The position numbers and the translations under genes were made by a program. The notes beneath the pieces were generated by a model, which ran no database searches, was not told the origin of the DNA, and worked only from the letters and a program-made list of their open reading frames with translations. Positions 48,901 through 61,372 of a DNA stretch of 64,000 nucleotides are shown here, in pieces. How positions within the stretch are numbered: position 1 is the stretch's first letter; the number at the start of each line of letters is the position of its first letter. The stretch comes from Leptodactylus fallax (Eukaryota; Chordata; Amphibia; Anura; Leptodactylidae): assembly GCA_947044405.1 (NCBI GenBank), contig CAMRHE010000504.1:1-64000 (forward strand). The letters are read 5' to 3'.

Positions 48901-51862
48901 TACAGGATATGTAATGTAATGTATGTACACAGTGACTACACCAGTAGAATAGTGAGCGCAGCTCTGGAGTATAATACAGGATGTAACTCAGGATCAGTAC
49001 AGGATATGTAATGTAATGGATGTACACAGTGACTGCACCAGCAGAAAAGTGAGCGCAGCTCTGGAGTATAATACACGATGTAACTCAGGATCAGTACAGG
49101 ATAAGTAATGTAATGTATGTACTCAGTGACTGTACCAGCAGAATAGTGAGTGCAGCTCTGGAGTATAATACAGGATGTAACTCAGGATCAGTACAGGATA
49201 AGTAATCTAATGTATGTACACAGTGACTGTACCAGCAGAATAGTGAGCGCAGCTCTGGAGTATAATACAGGATGTAACTCAGGATCCGTACTGGATAAGT
49301 AATGTAATTTATGTACACAGTGACTGCACCAGCAGAATAGTGAGCGCAGCTCTGGAGTATAATACAGGATGTAACTCAGGATCAGTACAGGATATGTAAT
49401 GTAATGTATGTATACAGTGACTGCACCAGCAGAATAGTGAGCGCAGCTCTGGAGTATAATACAGGATGTAACTCAGGATCAGTACAGGATAAGTAATGTA
49501 ATGTATGTACACAGTGACTGTACCAGCAGAATAGTGAGCGCAGCTCTGGAGTATAATACAGGATGTATCTCAGGATCAGTACAGGATAAGTAATGTAATG
49601 TATGTACACAGTGACTGCACCAGCAGAATAGTGAGCGCAGCTCTGGAGTATAATACAGGATGTAACTCAGGATCAGTACAGGATAAGTAATGTAATGTAT
49701 GTACACAGTGACTGTACCAGCTGAATAGTGAGCGCAGCTCTGGAGTATAATACAGGATGTAACTCAGGATCCGTACTGGATAAGTAATGTAATTTATATA
49801 CACAGTGACTGCACCAGCAGAATAGTGAGCGCAGCTCTGGAGTATAATACAGGATGTAACTCAGGATCAGTACAGGATATGTAATGTAATGTATGTATAC
49901 AGTGACTGCACCAGCAGAATAGTGAGCGCAGCTCTGGAGTATAATACAGGATGTAACTCAGGATCAGTACAGGATAAGTAATGTAATGTATGTACACAGT
50001 GACTGTACCAGCAGAATAGTGAGCACAGCTCTGGAGTATAATACAGGATGTATCTCAGGATCAGTACAGGATAAGTAATGTAATGTATGTACACAGTGAC
50101 TGCACCAGCAGAATAGTGAGCGCAGCTCTGGAGTATAATACAGAATGTAACTCAGGATCAGTACAGGATAAGTAATGTAATGTATGTACACAGTGACTGC
50201 ACCAGCAGAATAGTGAGCGCAGCTCTGGAGTATAATACAGGATGTAACTCAGGATCAGTACAGGATAAGTAATGTAATGTATGTACACAGTGACTGCACC
50301 AGCAGAATAGTGAGTGCAGCTCTGGAGTATAATACAGGATGTAACTCAGGATCAGTACAGGATAAGTAATGTAATGTATGTACACAGTGACTGTACCAGC
50401 AGAATAGTGAGTGCAGCTCTGGAGTAAAATACAGGATGTAACTCAGGATCAGTACAGGATAAGTAATGTAATGTATGTACACAGTGACTGCACCAGCAGA
50501 ATAGTGAGTGCAGCTCTGGAGTATAATGTAATGTATGTACACAGTGACTGTACCAGCAGAATAGTGAGCGCAGCTCTGGAGTATAATACAGGATATAACT
50601 CAGGATCAGTACAGGATAAGTAATGTAATGTATGTACACAGTGACTGTACCAGCAGAATAGTGAGCGCAGCTCTGGAGTATAATACGGGATGTAACTCAG
50701 GATCAGTACAGGATAAGTAATGTAATGTATGTACACAGTGAATACACCAGTAGAATAGTGAGTGCAGCTCTGGAGTATAATACAGGATGTAACTCAGGAT
50801 CAGTACAGGATAAGTAATGTAATATATGTACACAGTGACTGCACCAGCAGAATAGTGAGCGCAGCTCTGGAGTATAATACAGGATGTAACTCAGGATCAG
50901 TACAGGATAAGTAATGTAATGTATGTACACAGTGACTGCACCAGCAGAATAGTGAGTGCAGCTCTGGAGTATAATACAGGATGTAACTCAGGATCAGTAC
51001 AGGATAAGTAATGTAATGTATGTACACAGTGACTGTACCAGCAGAATAGTGAGTGCAGCTCTGGAGTAAAATACAGGATGTAGCTCAGGATCAGTACAGG
51101 ATAAGTAATGTAATGTATGTACACAGTGACTGCACCAGCAGAATAGTGAGTGCAGCTCTGGAGTATAATACAGGATGTAACTCAGGATCAGTACAGGATA
51201 TGTTATGTAATGTATATACACAGTGACTGTACCAGCAGAATAGTGAGCGCAGCTCTGGAGTATAATACAGGATGTAACTCAGGATCAGTACAGGATAAGT
51301 AATGTAATGTATGTACACAGTGACTGTACCAGCAGAATAGTGAGCGCAGCTCTGGAGTATAATACAGGATGTAACTCCGGATCAGTACAGGATAAGTAAT
51401 GTAATGTATGTACACAGTGACTGTACCAGCAGAATAGTGAGCGCAGCTCTGGGGTATAATACAGGATGTAACTCAGGATCAGTACAGGATAAGTATTGTA
51501 ATGTATGTACACAGTGACTGTACCAGCAGAATAGTGAGCGCAGCTCTGGAGTATAATACAGGATATATCTCAGGATCAGTACAGGATAAGTAATGTAATG
51601 TATGTACACAGTAACTGTACCAGCAGAATAGTGAGCGCAGCTCTGGAGTATAATACACGATATAACTCAGGATCAGTACAGGATAAGTAATGTAATGTAT
51701 GTACACAGTGGCTGTACCAGCAGAATAGTGAGCGCAGCTCTGGAGTATAATACACGATGTAACTCGGGATCAGTACAGGATAAGTAATGTAATGTATGTA
51801 CACAGTGGCTGTACCAGCAGAATAGTGAGTGCAGCTCTAGAGCATTTACTCAGGATCCATAT
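45905..51862. repeat. 97-bp satellite array 2, about 6 kb
   Basis: About 61 copies of the 97-bp monomer. Shared rare variants define longer repeating blocks. Monomers with ACTGGATAAGTAATGTAATTT recur near 46963, 48518, 49291 and 49776. Those with GTAAAATACAGG recur near 47612, 50425 and 51066. One 60-bp partial monomer occurs at about 50488-50547. The final copy decays (CTCTAGAGCATTTACTCAGG). Confidence 0.97.
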
Positions 51863-52125
51863 TCTTTGTTTGCTGCAGTTTATAAAGGGGTTCTCTCTTT
51901 GGTACCTTCATCTACTGCACCAGCTAGAATGGAGTTTCCCAGAAGCCTCTCTCTTTCTCTCTCTAGTGACTCTATCACTTCTATGTTTTACACTGACTGC
52001 TCATTGTTATCTATAGAACTGTGTAATGCTTGGTGGTGAAGTTCTGTAGGGATTTCCAATCCAATCTTCTTTAAAGTATATTCTCTGGGTTCAGTATAAT
52101 GTGATGCATTAGAAGCAATAAAATA
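51863..52125. other. Non-coding stretch
   Basis: Short unremarkable sequence with a CT-rich patch (CTCTCTCTTTCTCTCTCTAG) before the deleted Tc1 copy. Confidence 0.45.
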
Positions 52126-52514
52126 CAGTGGGTACGAAAAGTATTCAGACCCCTTTAAATTTTTCACTCTTTGTTTCATTGCATTGGAGAGGATCTGCAA
52201 GGAAGAATGGCCGAGGATCCCCAAATCCAGATGTGAAACACTTGTTGCATCATTGCTAAGAAGACTCCTGGCTGTACTAGCTCAAAAGGAAGCGGCTTCT
52301 ACTCAATACTGAGCAAAGGCTCTGAATACTTATGGCCATGGGAGATTTCAGCTTTACTTTTTTAATAAATTTGCAAAAATATCTACATTTCTGTTTTTTT
52401 TTCTGAGTGTACATTAATGAGGAATAAAAGGAACTTTTTTGCTTTTAGTAAATGGCTGCAATGAAACAAAGAGTGAAAAATTTCAAGAGGTCTGAATACT
52501 TTCCGTACCCAATG
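52126..52514 (+). mobile_element. Internally deleted Tc1 element (389 bp), related to the 4.3 kb copy
   Basis: Flanked by TA (52124-52125, 52515-52516). The left end CAGTGGGTACGAAAAG and right end CCGTACCCAATG match the termini of the element at 4267-7695. The left repeat is cut after TTTGTTTCATTGCA and joined directly to GGAGAGGATCTGCAAGG, from the last part of the transposase gene. It retains the end of that gene through the final ACTCAATACTGA and the whole right terminal repeat. About 1.2 kb is missing, leaving a MITE-sized derivative. Confidence 0.93.
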
Positions 52515-52516
52515 TA

Positions 52517-53158
52517 TGTATAATATGTACCCGGAAATCATGGAAAACTAATATATTGACTCCCCTTTTTTTTTTTTAGGTAAGTCTGATTCCTCCATCC
52601 TTTGACATGGCTGTTGGGTGACGTTGACTGTAACTCTTCATTGCCTTGCGCTGACCTCTCGTATACATATGGCTTGGTATGATATCTAATAAGCTCTGAC
52701 TCATTATATGCAATAAACTCTCATTTCTTTGGTTGACTTCCATGTTTTGAGCCAATTGTAAATGTCAGATGAAATGTCTCAGGATGAAGGTTAATGGCGT
52801 CCAGAAGCTCCTGTGATTAGATGTTGGGTGGTGGATCTAGCTGGTAACCTTTACAGTCCATCATAGAATGCAGATGATGCTGAACCTATAATATCTGAGT
52901 ATAGATTGTATAATTGTATCTTATACATTGCACAGTTATGGTCTTCCTTGTTGGTGTTTTGTTACATCTGCAACTTTTAAGACACGTTTGGTGACAACTC
53001 GTCCTTGAGACAACAGTTAATAAAATAATAAAATGAAATAAAAGATTGATGTTGGATAAAGACTTGTTCACATTAGATGACAGTATCTGTATTATGTCCT
53101 TTCAATGCTGAGACTAAATGGAGGTTACATTCTTAAGGGGAAGACAATTGTTACAATT
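52517..53158. other. Non-coding stretch
   Basis: Nothing recognised beyond simple T and A runs. Confidence 0.45.
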
Positions 53159-53403
53159 GCATTGACAAATTAAAGGGATTGTCCAAGACTAGACATTGGC
53201 AGCCTATCCCTAGAATAGGTCATCAATACCAGATCAATGAGGGTCCTAAACATGACACCCCCACTGATTATCTGAAATCTGCAACGTCTGCTGAGCTAGA
53301 AGCAGAATGTTTCATACTTTGTATAGTGACTGTGCTGGGGTACCATAGACATGGCAGCCACAGCAGCTGATAGGCCATCAGTATCTCATCTTCAACAACC
53401 AAT
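53159..53403. mobile_element. MITE-like repeat, relative of the 25988-26312 element
   Basis: AGAATAGGTCATCAATACCA followed by GATCAATGAGGGTCC, and later CAGCTGATAGGCCATC, correspond to the arms of the foldback at 25988-26312. The ends are diverged. It abuts the TTAA-bounded element that follows. Confidence 0.6.
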
Positions 53404-53784
53404 TTAAAGAGGACCTTTCACAACCTACATCAAGTCCAACTCTTAGCATCATTCCATGGGTGCTGCTCCTCTGATTCTGGCAGAGTTGGATTTTTTATTT
53501 AGCCCCCACCATTTCTGAGCAATTTGTCTTATTAGTTTCAGCACCAGATATGCTAATTAGGCTATTAGGCTAATTAGGCTATTGACAGGTGGGTGGGATC
53601 AACAGTCAGGCACCACCCATTTGACAGTAGAAAGTCTAATTAACATATTCCTATCTGCACTGCTTGCTCAGGAACAGTAGCGGCTTGAGAAAAAAATTCC
53701 AACTGCCCTGGAATCAATAGAGGGGGACCTTGTGAAGGATGCAAAGAGTTGGAATTGGTGGAGGTAGTGAAAGGTCTTTTTTAA
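53404..53784. mobile_element. Foldback MITE-like element with TTAA at both ends, copy 2
   Basis: The left end TTAAAGAGGACCTTTCAC and right end GTGAAAGGTCTTTTTTAA are inverted, each bounded by TTAA (53404-53407, 53781-53784). The arms continue inward with CCAACTCTTAGC against GCAAAGAGTTGG. TTAA ends suggest a piggyBac-type origin, but this rests on one copy with AT-rich ends. The same family occurs at 26751-27076 and 61373-61690. Confidence 0.75.
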
Positions 53785-53949
53785 GGTTTTGTAGATCAAG
53801 ATACAAATATAAAATGTAATGGGGACCAGACGGATCCAAAAGAGAAATAAAGGATCTTCCCATTAGCTCAGAATTTGATACTGTAGTTGGGGTGAAAGCT
53901 CCAGTAGAAGACAATCTTATTTCTGGATGACTTTGGATCAATCACTTAT

Positions 53950-54089
53950 GTTAGGTTCATACTGACATTCGTCTCTCCGTCATTCGGGTCCACATGGGGA
54001 CCTGAAAGACAGACAGCTCGCCTGCTAAAAAAGCGGTTACCCGCGGACCCCATAATCTATAGTTGGTGTGAGATGTGAACCTAGCCTTA
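53950..54089. mobile_element. Small palindromic MITE-like element (GGTTCANAC type)
   Basis: The left end GTTAGGTTCATACTGAC pairs with the right end GTGAGATGTGAACCTAGCC over about 140 bp. The terminus resembles those of the two MITEs around the 4.3 kb Tc1 element. Confidence 0.65.
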
Positions 54090-54394
54090 CCACTAGGGTC
54101 AAGTTCTCATGGGATGATTCCAGCATAACCTATTAGATGGTATTGATGGTAATTCATGTGTGTACAATGTCCATGGAACCTCAGTCTCACAATGACTATC
54201 ACAGAGGTTCTTATTGTTCTGATGGAACCTCTAAAAGTGTCTACTCCAAAGAAACCTTTGCAGTTTTTTCATTAGAAGTAGGGGTGAATAAAGGATTCTA
54301 TAATCTGTGCCTAGTATTATATTCTGGTCAGGATTGGCTGACTGTTTTGGCTTCCCCATGTCAAGCATCTATGCCCTAATCCATTTGCAATTCA

Positions 54395-54680
54395 ATTTTG
54401 TGAAAATTATTGGGAATCCCTGAGGAACTTCAGAGCTCCAAGAAACTGAGGTTAAGAAACATTCCCCTTAGTATTGTCGGATTGAGTTTCCTTGGGTTAT
54501 CAGTTAACATGATTCTGGAGGCCCACAATCCAACAACCCATAGCAAATAGACCATATTACTCTTCAAATTTGGGTGTCTTCTGCTGGACCATTATTGTGT
54601 TAGAACCTCGGCTCACTATAGAATCTTCTAGTACTTTGGTGAGCCAGTCTGACATTACCCCTAACTCAAAGGGAACTGGT
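54395..54680. repeat. Interspersed repeat, copy 1 (GTCTTCTGCTGGAC family)
   Basis: Shares ordered wording with about 61125-61290: a GAGGCCCAC/GGGCCCAC part, then GTCTTCTGCTGGAC, then GTTAGAACC/GTTAGAGCC, then GAGCCAGTCTGACATT/GGGCCAGTCCAACATT. Class unknown. Confidence 0.65.
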
Positions 54681-56799
54681 CATAGAGTCTTCAACAAAAC
54701 AAGAATGAAAATAATGACCGGAAAAAACAAGTCTTACATTTGCTTCTTGAAGAGTGATGTAACCTAATATTGGAGTAAAGATCAGGTCGAATGATAATGT
54801 GTTTTATTTTATTTTATTTTTTTTACATATGTTGCCATTCAGTATAACATATAAGTGTGAGCAGTCAATGCACCGCGATACATTTGGATGTTGTGTGAAC
54901 ATTATCTTAGACAAAATATTGGAGGAACATTACAACGAACAGGAAAACTTAGCTGCTTTTTGAAAAAAAAAAATGACATCACATGTGCATGGGCTGTGGC
55001 ATTGCAGCTCAGTGCTATTGAAATGAAAGGGGCTGAGCTGCAATATCGCACAAAACCTGAAAACAAGGTGTGGCAGTGGAAATCCTAAAATCTGCACTAT
55101 AATCACCATCATAAGTTTCCTTTGTATCTCTCCACTGCTGAGCTTTGACTATTGAGCCCTGAGTATTAGAGCCTTTGGATATACAGATGTAGCAATGTAA
55201 CTTGAGATGTTAACTCAACTCTCTCAAAGACTTTTTGATGTTTTTAGTTCTGTTCAATTCTGCAACAAGTTATCAGTATCAAGTTACCTATGTCTGTAAT
55301 AGAAGGAGTCTTCCACTTGAAGCCTTTCCAAGGGAGATAAAAGCCCCTACAAGAGCAACTTGTAAGAACTAAGATCTTTAGTGCAGGAGGAGTCACCAGG
55401 GGTGGTGACACAACAGGACTTCTCCCCAGAATCTGCTCATCTTCCTTGTCTTTTGCTGTAAATCATGCAAAAAAAGCTTAAAAGCTCAAAAAGTACACGA
55501 CGAACTGATTTATTTTTGGAGCCTTCTTCAAGCTTTGTTGTAAAGAGGAGACCTTTCAAGTTTAATCCAAAATTCTCTAGGCAGGCAGGAGATTATCCTC
55601 CATCTGAGCATTGCAATGACCACCCAGACGCTGCCCTGATTGCCAACACTTGGTTCGGAGACCCCCATTGACTGCAGATGTGAGAGGCTTAACCTTCACT
55701 CTCAGGAAACATAGTGGAGTTATCTCCTTATCAAGGCAAGATATTTACTTCTTCCTCTGACAGATATTCTTGGACTTACCTCGGTCTCTTGTCACTGTTG
55801 GATAAATGGATGGGTAAATAAAAATACGGGGAAGAAAAAAGATTCTTATTTCAAGATAGGTTTTGACTTGAGAACAACTTTTTGAATAACATTTCAGTAA
55901 AAAAATCAAAGAGCGTTAAAGAAAACAGAAAACAAACCAGGAAACGGGAAAGAGAAACTTTTTACATTTTGTAATAGTTTGATACATTTCATATTATCAT
56001 ATTGTTATTATTAAGGAGGTGGGAAAGATTTACTAAGAAGAATGTAAGTATATGAAAAATGGAGAGTAACGTCTGTGCCAAATGTCTTAGTTTTTCTTCA
56101 CACATAGGAGGAAATTAGCTTGATTTGATTTGAGTCATGTGCAGAATGATGTAGAGCAAGACACAGTGCGTCTACAATCGCAGACAAAAACAGACTACAT
56201 GGAGGACTTTTTTATCTGGAAAATGACAGAGAACATGGTGGATATGCAAAAGACCCCATTATAGTCTAAGAAGTTTCTCGGAATCCTTTGGTCTGTCATT
56301 AGATGGATAGGACTTTACAGTTCAGACCATTGTTCTGTTCCCAAATGACAGACCAAAGAACTGACTTATAATTACTGATGTGAATCCAGCCTTGGCTAGT
56401 TTTCATGTTTCTGGGTCCTAGTGACAGTTTTGTACTTGTTAGAGTTGGTATGGTAGACTGTGGTTTATGTCCTTAGGGACAATGAGGTTCAGTGGTTTCT
56501 GGTGTCATGGACAGTGTTTCGGGAAAGACAGTTTGTAATGGTCACTTGTTATCTGTTCGGAACATCTGTCTGCCCCATTACAGGACTGCCCCCACCATCA
56601 TTGGTTATCATCACTATATGGTTACTGTTATCTATTGGTGAGTTCCCACTTTACTTGTATTGCTTGTGTGCCCATTACTCAGCATCTTTGATCCTCTTTA
56701 GACCTCTTCCAGCTTCTTCTATGACATCATTGCCTCCGGGGGACTGCTGAGCCCTGTGATTGGACCTCAGCGGTCATGTGGGGTGCACTGACACTCTGG
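54681..56799. other. Non-coding stretch
   Basis: No confident gene. An open frame at 55465-55671 (68 codons, ending NDHPDAALIANTWFGDPH) has non-repetitive, protein-like composition but I do not recognise it. About 56800-56835 carries a relative of the GGGGTCTGAAAAGACCCCGG hairpin (GGTCTGAAGAGACCCCGG). Confidence 0.4.
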
Positions 56800-56835
56800 T
56801 CTGAAGAGACCCCGGAGTACAATAAAAACACTTTT

Positions 56836-59549
56836 GATTCAGATTGCAGAAATTCAGTCTAAAACTCAACTGGCAGGCGAATCTCGCCAATATTCACAAA
56901 ACAAATCTCACACGGTAATTTTTGTTTCATAGCATTGCTCTTGTTACTTGACCCCTCTGTAGATCTTGGGGGTATCTGACACTTTTAGTACCCAGGAATG
57001 GTGACTGTTAAAGGTCAGGTCCAGCGCAGCCATCTAGTGTCCAGTCGATATTCGTACAAAATTTAGCAGATATGAATGTTTGTATAATATGATGTGTCTC
57101 ATGGAAAATACATTGGGTGGAAGTCACTAACACATCTACGCCAGTTTTCTGTGTTACATCTTTGGCACAAGGCCCACTTTCCTCCATTTTGATAAACTTT
57201 TTTGACTCATAAATTAATGCACGGTATAAAGTATTGGAAAAGATTTTCATGTCACCAAATTTTAAAAAAAGTTGCCCACAGTAGTGACCAATCCAATACC
57301 ATCTGGGACTTGGACATATCCGTTGACCCTAAATGATCACTACCAAATCCACCAGCGAGGATACATATTATGTCTGACAATAGTCCTGCTTAAACATGAC
57401 CAGAAAAAAGGGAGTGGTTTGTGCTAATTTGCATTAAAGGGGTGATTTTCTGCAATTTGAGTCTCTGATGTGTCTATTGGGAGGGGTTTTAAATGTTGTG
57501 TAATTTTAGATTGTGATGTTAGTAAGTATCAATGTGGCTATAGCCAAGCGATGGTGCGGGTAAGTCGTAGTTAAAGTGGCAGCCAAAGTCTTGGAGTTAT
57601 TAAAAGCAGCCATATTGGTTGTCAAAACTGAATCTAAAAATGTCAATATCTCTGTTCATGAATAGAATAATGTATCCAAACTTTGGCCGCTGTTCTCTCA
57701 CCTGAATAGCTCACCGTTCACTGTATATATTTATGTTTACATTTTTGGTAAAAATTCCCTTTAAATTTTGGAATTGTCCTATGTCGTTGTTTCCTTTCAT
57801 CCATAACCTAGGGATATCATCTAGATATCACTAGATTTGTCCGAATCTCACAGTGTGTCAAACGACATAAATGTAAGTTTTTATTACCTTTGTGTCTGCT
57901 CGGCACATACACAACTCAATAGATGAAGCTGTACAAAAAAAATAAAAAAAGATCTTATCTCATATAGTTAAAATGTTGCTTTGTAGATATAAAAGCTCAG
58001 AAGGACATGGCTGTTTTTATTAAACAATTTAGCAGCAGAACATAAAATTCCATCTCGGGGATCGTGTTTTATGAAACTTTGGGCAAAAATATACTGTTCC
58101 CGGTAATTTAGATTTTGACCTTTTGAAAAGTAGACTAGAAAATGTCAAGGTCAAGTGAAGGTCATCCCGCCGTTCTTCTTGTTGATGTTCTAACCTTGGA
58201 AGAACTCACATAATGTAAGTCAATGAAAAGCGTTCGGAACATGATAACACTGACCCGCCGGAGGCGCAAACCTACATAATGGTAGCAACAAGACTAAACC
58301 TTGCCTTAGCCAAGAAAACATCTACATTGTGTTATCTGCAGAGAAAAAACATTCCTGTAAAAATAATAAAAGATCTGAACATTTTGTAAATTTGTGAAAA
58401 AGAAATATTTTCAAAATTGAAAGTCAGTCACAATCTCTCCTTAAGTGCTGTGCATACAAAAGTGTTGGACGTCGTTTGTAGATTTTTGAGTTTTTCTTTG
58501 CCCCTCTCCTAGGTTCTGAAATTCCTGAACAATGGGTAGTCTCCTCCTAATGTAATGTAAGAGCTGTGTTCTGTGCTCTGGCCAATTAGATGGCTCAAAG
58601 AGCTGCTCCTTCTCCCCTCTCACAGCATAGTCTCACATATAGAGAGAGGGAACCTGCAGCTGCATCTCCCTCCTCTCCACCCAGTCTTCTGGTTACTGTT
58701 TTACACTACTTGATGACAGAGGAGGTTTCTGAACAGACAGGAAAATGGGAACTACAAGCTGATGGGAGGTGGAAAAGAAGCCAAACATATCGCCATATCT
58801 ATGCTTTAAGATTGAATCATAGTGCAAATTCTCAATCCTAAAATTTATAAAAAAGCAGAAATTATTAAAGCAACCCCTCTGGTTTATTTTTTGCTAAATA
58901 AATCCATCAATGTCCCCATTAAAAGCAATTATTTTTTTTTTATTTGGGTTTTAACCACTTACCGACTCCCAGTCTGACAGCCATTTGATCCCCTGGGGGC
59001 GGAAACTGCAGGATCGGCTGTGTCCTAGAGGACCCAGAGCAACTCTGCATTGTATACTGTAAGTGAAGCTTATGTATCAGCTACAGTTACAGGGGGAATC
59101 AGGAAAAAAAAAAATGTTAAAATGCTCCCGAATATCTATAATGCCCAATGTTCAATATGGGAAAAAAAATAAAAATAAAAAAATGAAGACAAAAAAATTA
59201 ATTTTAAAGGAAATAAAAAACTGACAATACCGCCCCACAGGTTCTAGCCCTGCCCTGGTGACATAAAACTATGTGTCATAAATAAAAATATACAAAATAG
59301 AGACAATAGCTATTTAAAACAAACAAAAAAAATATTTAGTAGCAGTTTGTGCTATTTAAAAAGAAAAAAAAAGAAAGGAAAATGTCGAAAACAGAAGAAC
59401 AGACTTTACGTCCGTTTTCTACATTTATCTGAATATTAAAAAAAAGGAAAAATATGCAAAAATAAAAATGAAACTCTTATGTATCACCAATAAATGAGTA
59501 AAAAAATATTATTTAATTTTTAAAATTTGGTCATCCGTATCCAAAACAC
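56836..59549. other. Non-coding stretch
   Basis: No gene recognised. About 57080-57200 and about 58560-58800 look like interspersed-repeat fragments. 58920-59530 is A/T-rich with many short A runs. Confidence 0.4.
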
Positions 59550-59725
59550 ACTGGGGGAGATTTATCCTTTCTTGTACCAAATTTGCGCTACAATCCCTGA
59601 TCGCCACATAGTGTAAATTTGGACAGAGTGGGGGTGGTGATTCTTAAATCTCTCTTTCTCTGTTCCAGACAGGCCCTTTAATAAGACCGACATACAGTAC
59701 GCCAGTCTTAATAAATCTATCCTAC
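59550..59725. repeat. MITE-like segment with GATTTAT/ATAAATC termini (tentative)
   Basis: GGGGGAGATTTATCCTTTC on the left and GCCAGTCTTAATAAATCTATCC on the right suggest inverted ends. Similar wording occurs at 24517-24757 and near 39400. Confidence 0.4.
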
Positions 59726-61124
59726 AGTATACAGCTTGTGGCAGCCAAATCAACAAATCCTGTGCAGGGTCCAAGTGTCAGACCCCCATCAATCAGGTAT
59801 TGGAGACCTATCCTGTCGGTAGGTCAATAGTATCCAAAAACCCTATTAATATACTGTATATGATGAAAAACTGACTATCTAGCCTGCCTGCTGACAGTTT
59901 CCAGGTAGCAACAGATTAGTCTGTTCTGCATTGAAAATGAATAATATAGAAAACATTCATGAAAGATGACGTATATGTCATTTACCTGATTACAGAGGCC
60001 CCGGCAGTCACAGCTGGAGCTTTACGGGCGCTTTTACTTTTCTGAAAACTCTCTATCATGGAATCTATTAGGTTTTATTAGATCCTGAGCACTTCATATA
60101 TGGAAATGTTTGGCTTTTGCATTATACTGTTTATTTAAGTCATTTTGTTTGCCATGCACAGAGGTTTGCAGGAAATATGAGGGTGGCAATAGTCCATAAA
60201 TCTCTCTCTATTCAGCGGTTTAGTATGCACGGTAGAAGCGTTTGCGCTTTCTTCGCCCTCGTCTCCACCGGAGATCACCGCCTGATCCCCTCGCTATGCC
60301 AGACTGACACTTCTTGTAATTTATAGGGCAGATAGGAAGCTGATAGTTTTCTGAAAGTGCCTTTATGATGTGTTATTTCTCAGCCGCGCTCCCCGCATCT
60401 CCCTAACCTAGTTATCCGTTTTGTATATAAAGACTTATGGCCGCCACTCACAGCGTAATACGGTTATAAAGTATCACTACAGATTATTTCCATCTCTTTG
60501 CTTAGAACAATCCCTCAGCAGAATGTGAACTGTGGTCCCATAAACAAGGCTGGGTAATATACGTACCCTGCCGGTTATTTGTCACCCTTTTGCAGGGAGC
60601 GAATGACGTTAAATTATTCTGTATGATAAGGGAATTTTTTTTTTTTTTTGAAGATTCATTTCTCACTTTCTAATCACAAAAAAAAAAGTTTTCTGTGTTC
60701 TTCATCTTAGGGGATGACTTTTTGATTTCTTTAGTAATATAAGATATGCACGTTGCGCCATTTTAATGTAGGAAGGGTTAAGGAATTACTTTAATAGTCA
60801 ATCCTCAAAGGGAGAAATTTTAAGGGGTTTATGGGATACATTAAAAACTCACTTGGGGCCGAGAATAGAGTAAAAAAAAAAAAAAAATTAGAAGATTCTC
60901 ACCTACCCCCGTTCCTCGGTTCGGGTCCCACGTTTCCTCTAGTCCATGGACTGCTGTGCCACATGTACAGAGGGTCAGGTGACCTCTGTGGCCAATCCCA
61001 TATTGGATACCAGTGATATTTCAGCAGCGATGTAACCACTAGTGACCGCTGGGACCAGTGATCGTCGTCTAACCCCCACGCACTGCCGGCTGTGGATTGG
61101 AGGGAATTGGGGATAAACCCATTT
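59726..61124. other. Non-coding stretch, possible conserved element
   Basis: No gene recognised. About 60000-60620 is non-repetitive and of balanced composition, a weak candidate for conserved non-coding sequence. An A run of about 16 lies at 60860. Confidence 0.4.
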
Positions 61125-61290
61125 TTGAACTGAGGTTCCTTGGGCCAACCAGATAAAATGATTCTTGGGCCCACCCTCTAATAACCCCTTGGAAATAGTA
61201 CCCTTAAAAATTGGAAGTCTTCTGCTGGACTAAAATTTTGTTAGAGCCTGGGCACCAGGTGGGCCAGTCCAACATTGGATGCACCATCAG
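61125..61290. repeat. Interspersed repeat, copy 2 (GTCTTCTGCTGGAC family)
   Basis: Aligns by eye with 54395-54680 through GTCTTCTGCTGGAC and GGGCCAGTCCAACATTGG. Confidence 0.65.
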
Positions 61291-61372
61291 AACCAAGGAC
61301 GTGGCGGTAGATGAATATCAACCCCTGGCCCACAGTGAGTTTTTAATTGATCCAGGACAACCCCTTTCCAGG

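Noticed and set aside
45902..51803. Dozens of similar 75-codon minus-strand frames starting MYIHYITYPVLILSYIL
   Set aside because: They recur every 97 bp because the satellite monomer recurs. They have no codon-level constraint and reflect repeat phase, not a gene family.
45905..51862. Possible centromere
   Set aside because: A satellite of 6 kb with higher-order blocks is suggestive, but it is short, flanked by ordinary repeats, and has a second small array 20 kb away. Nothing shows centromere function.
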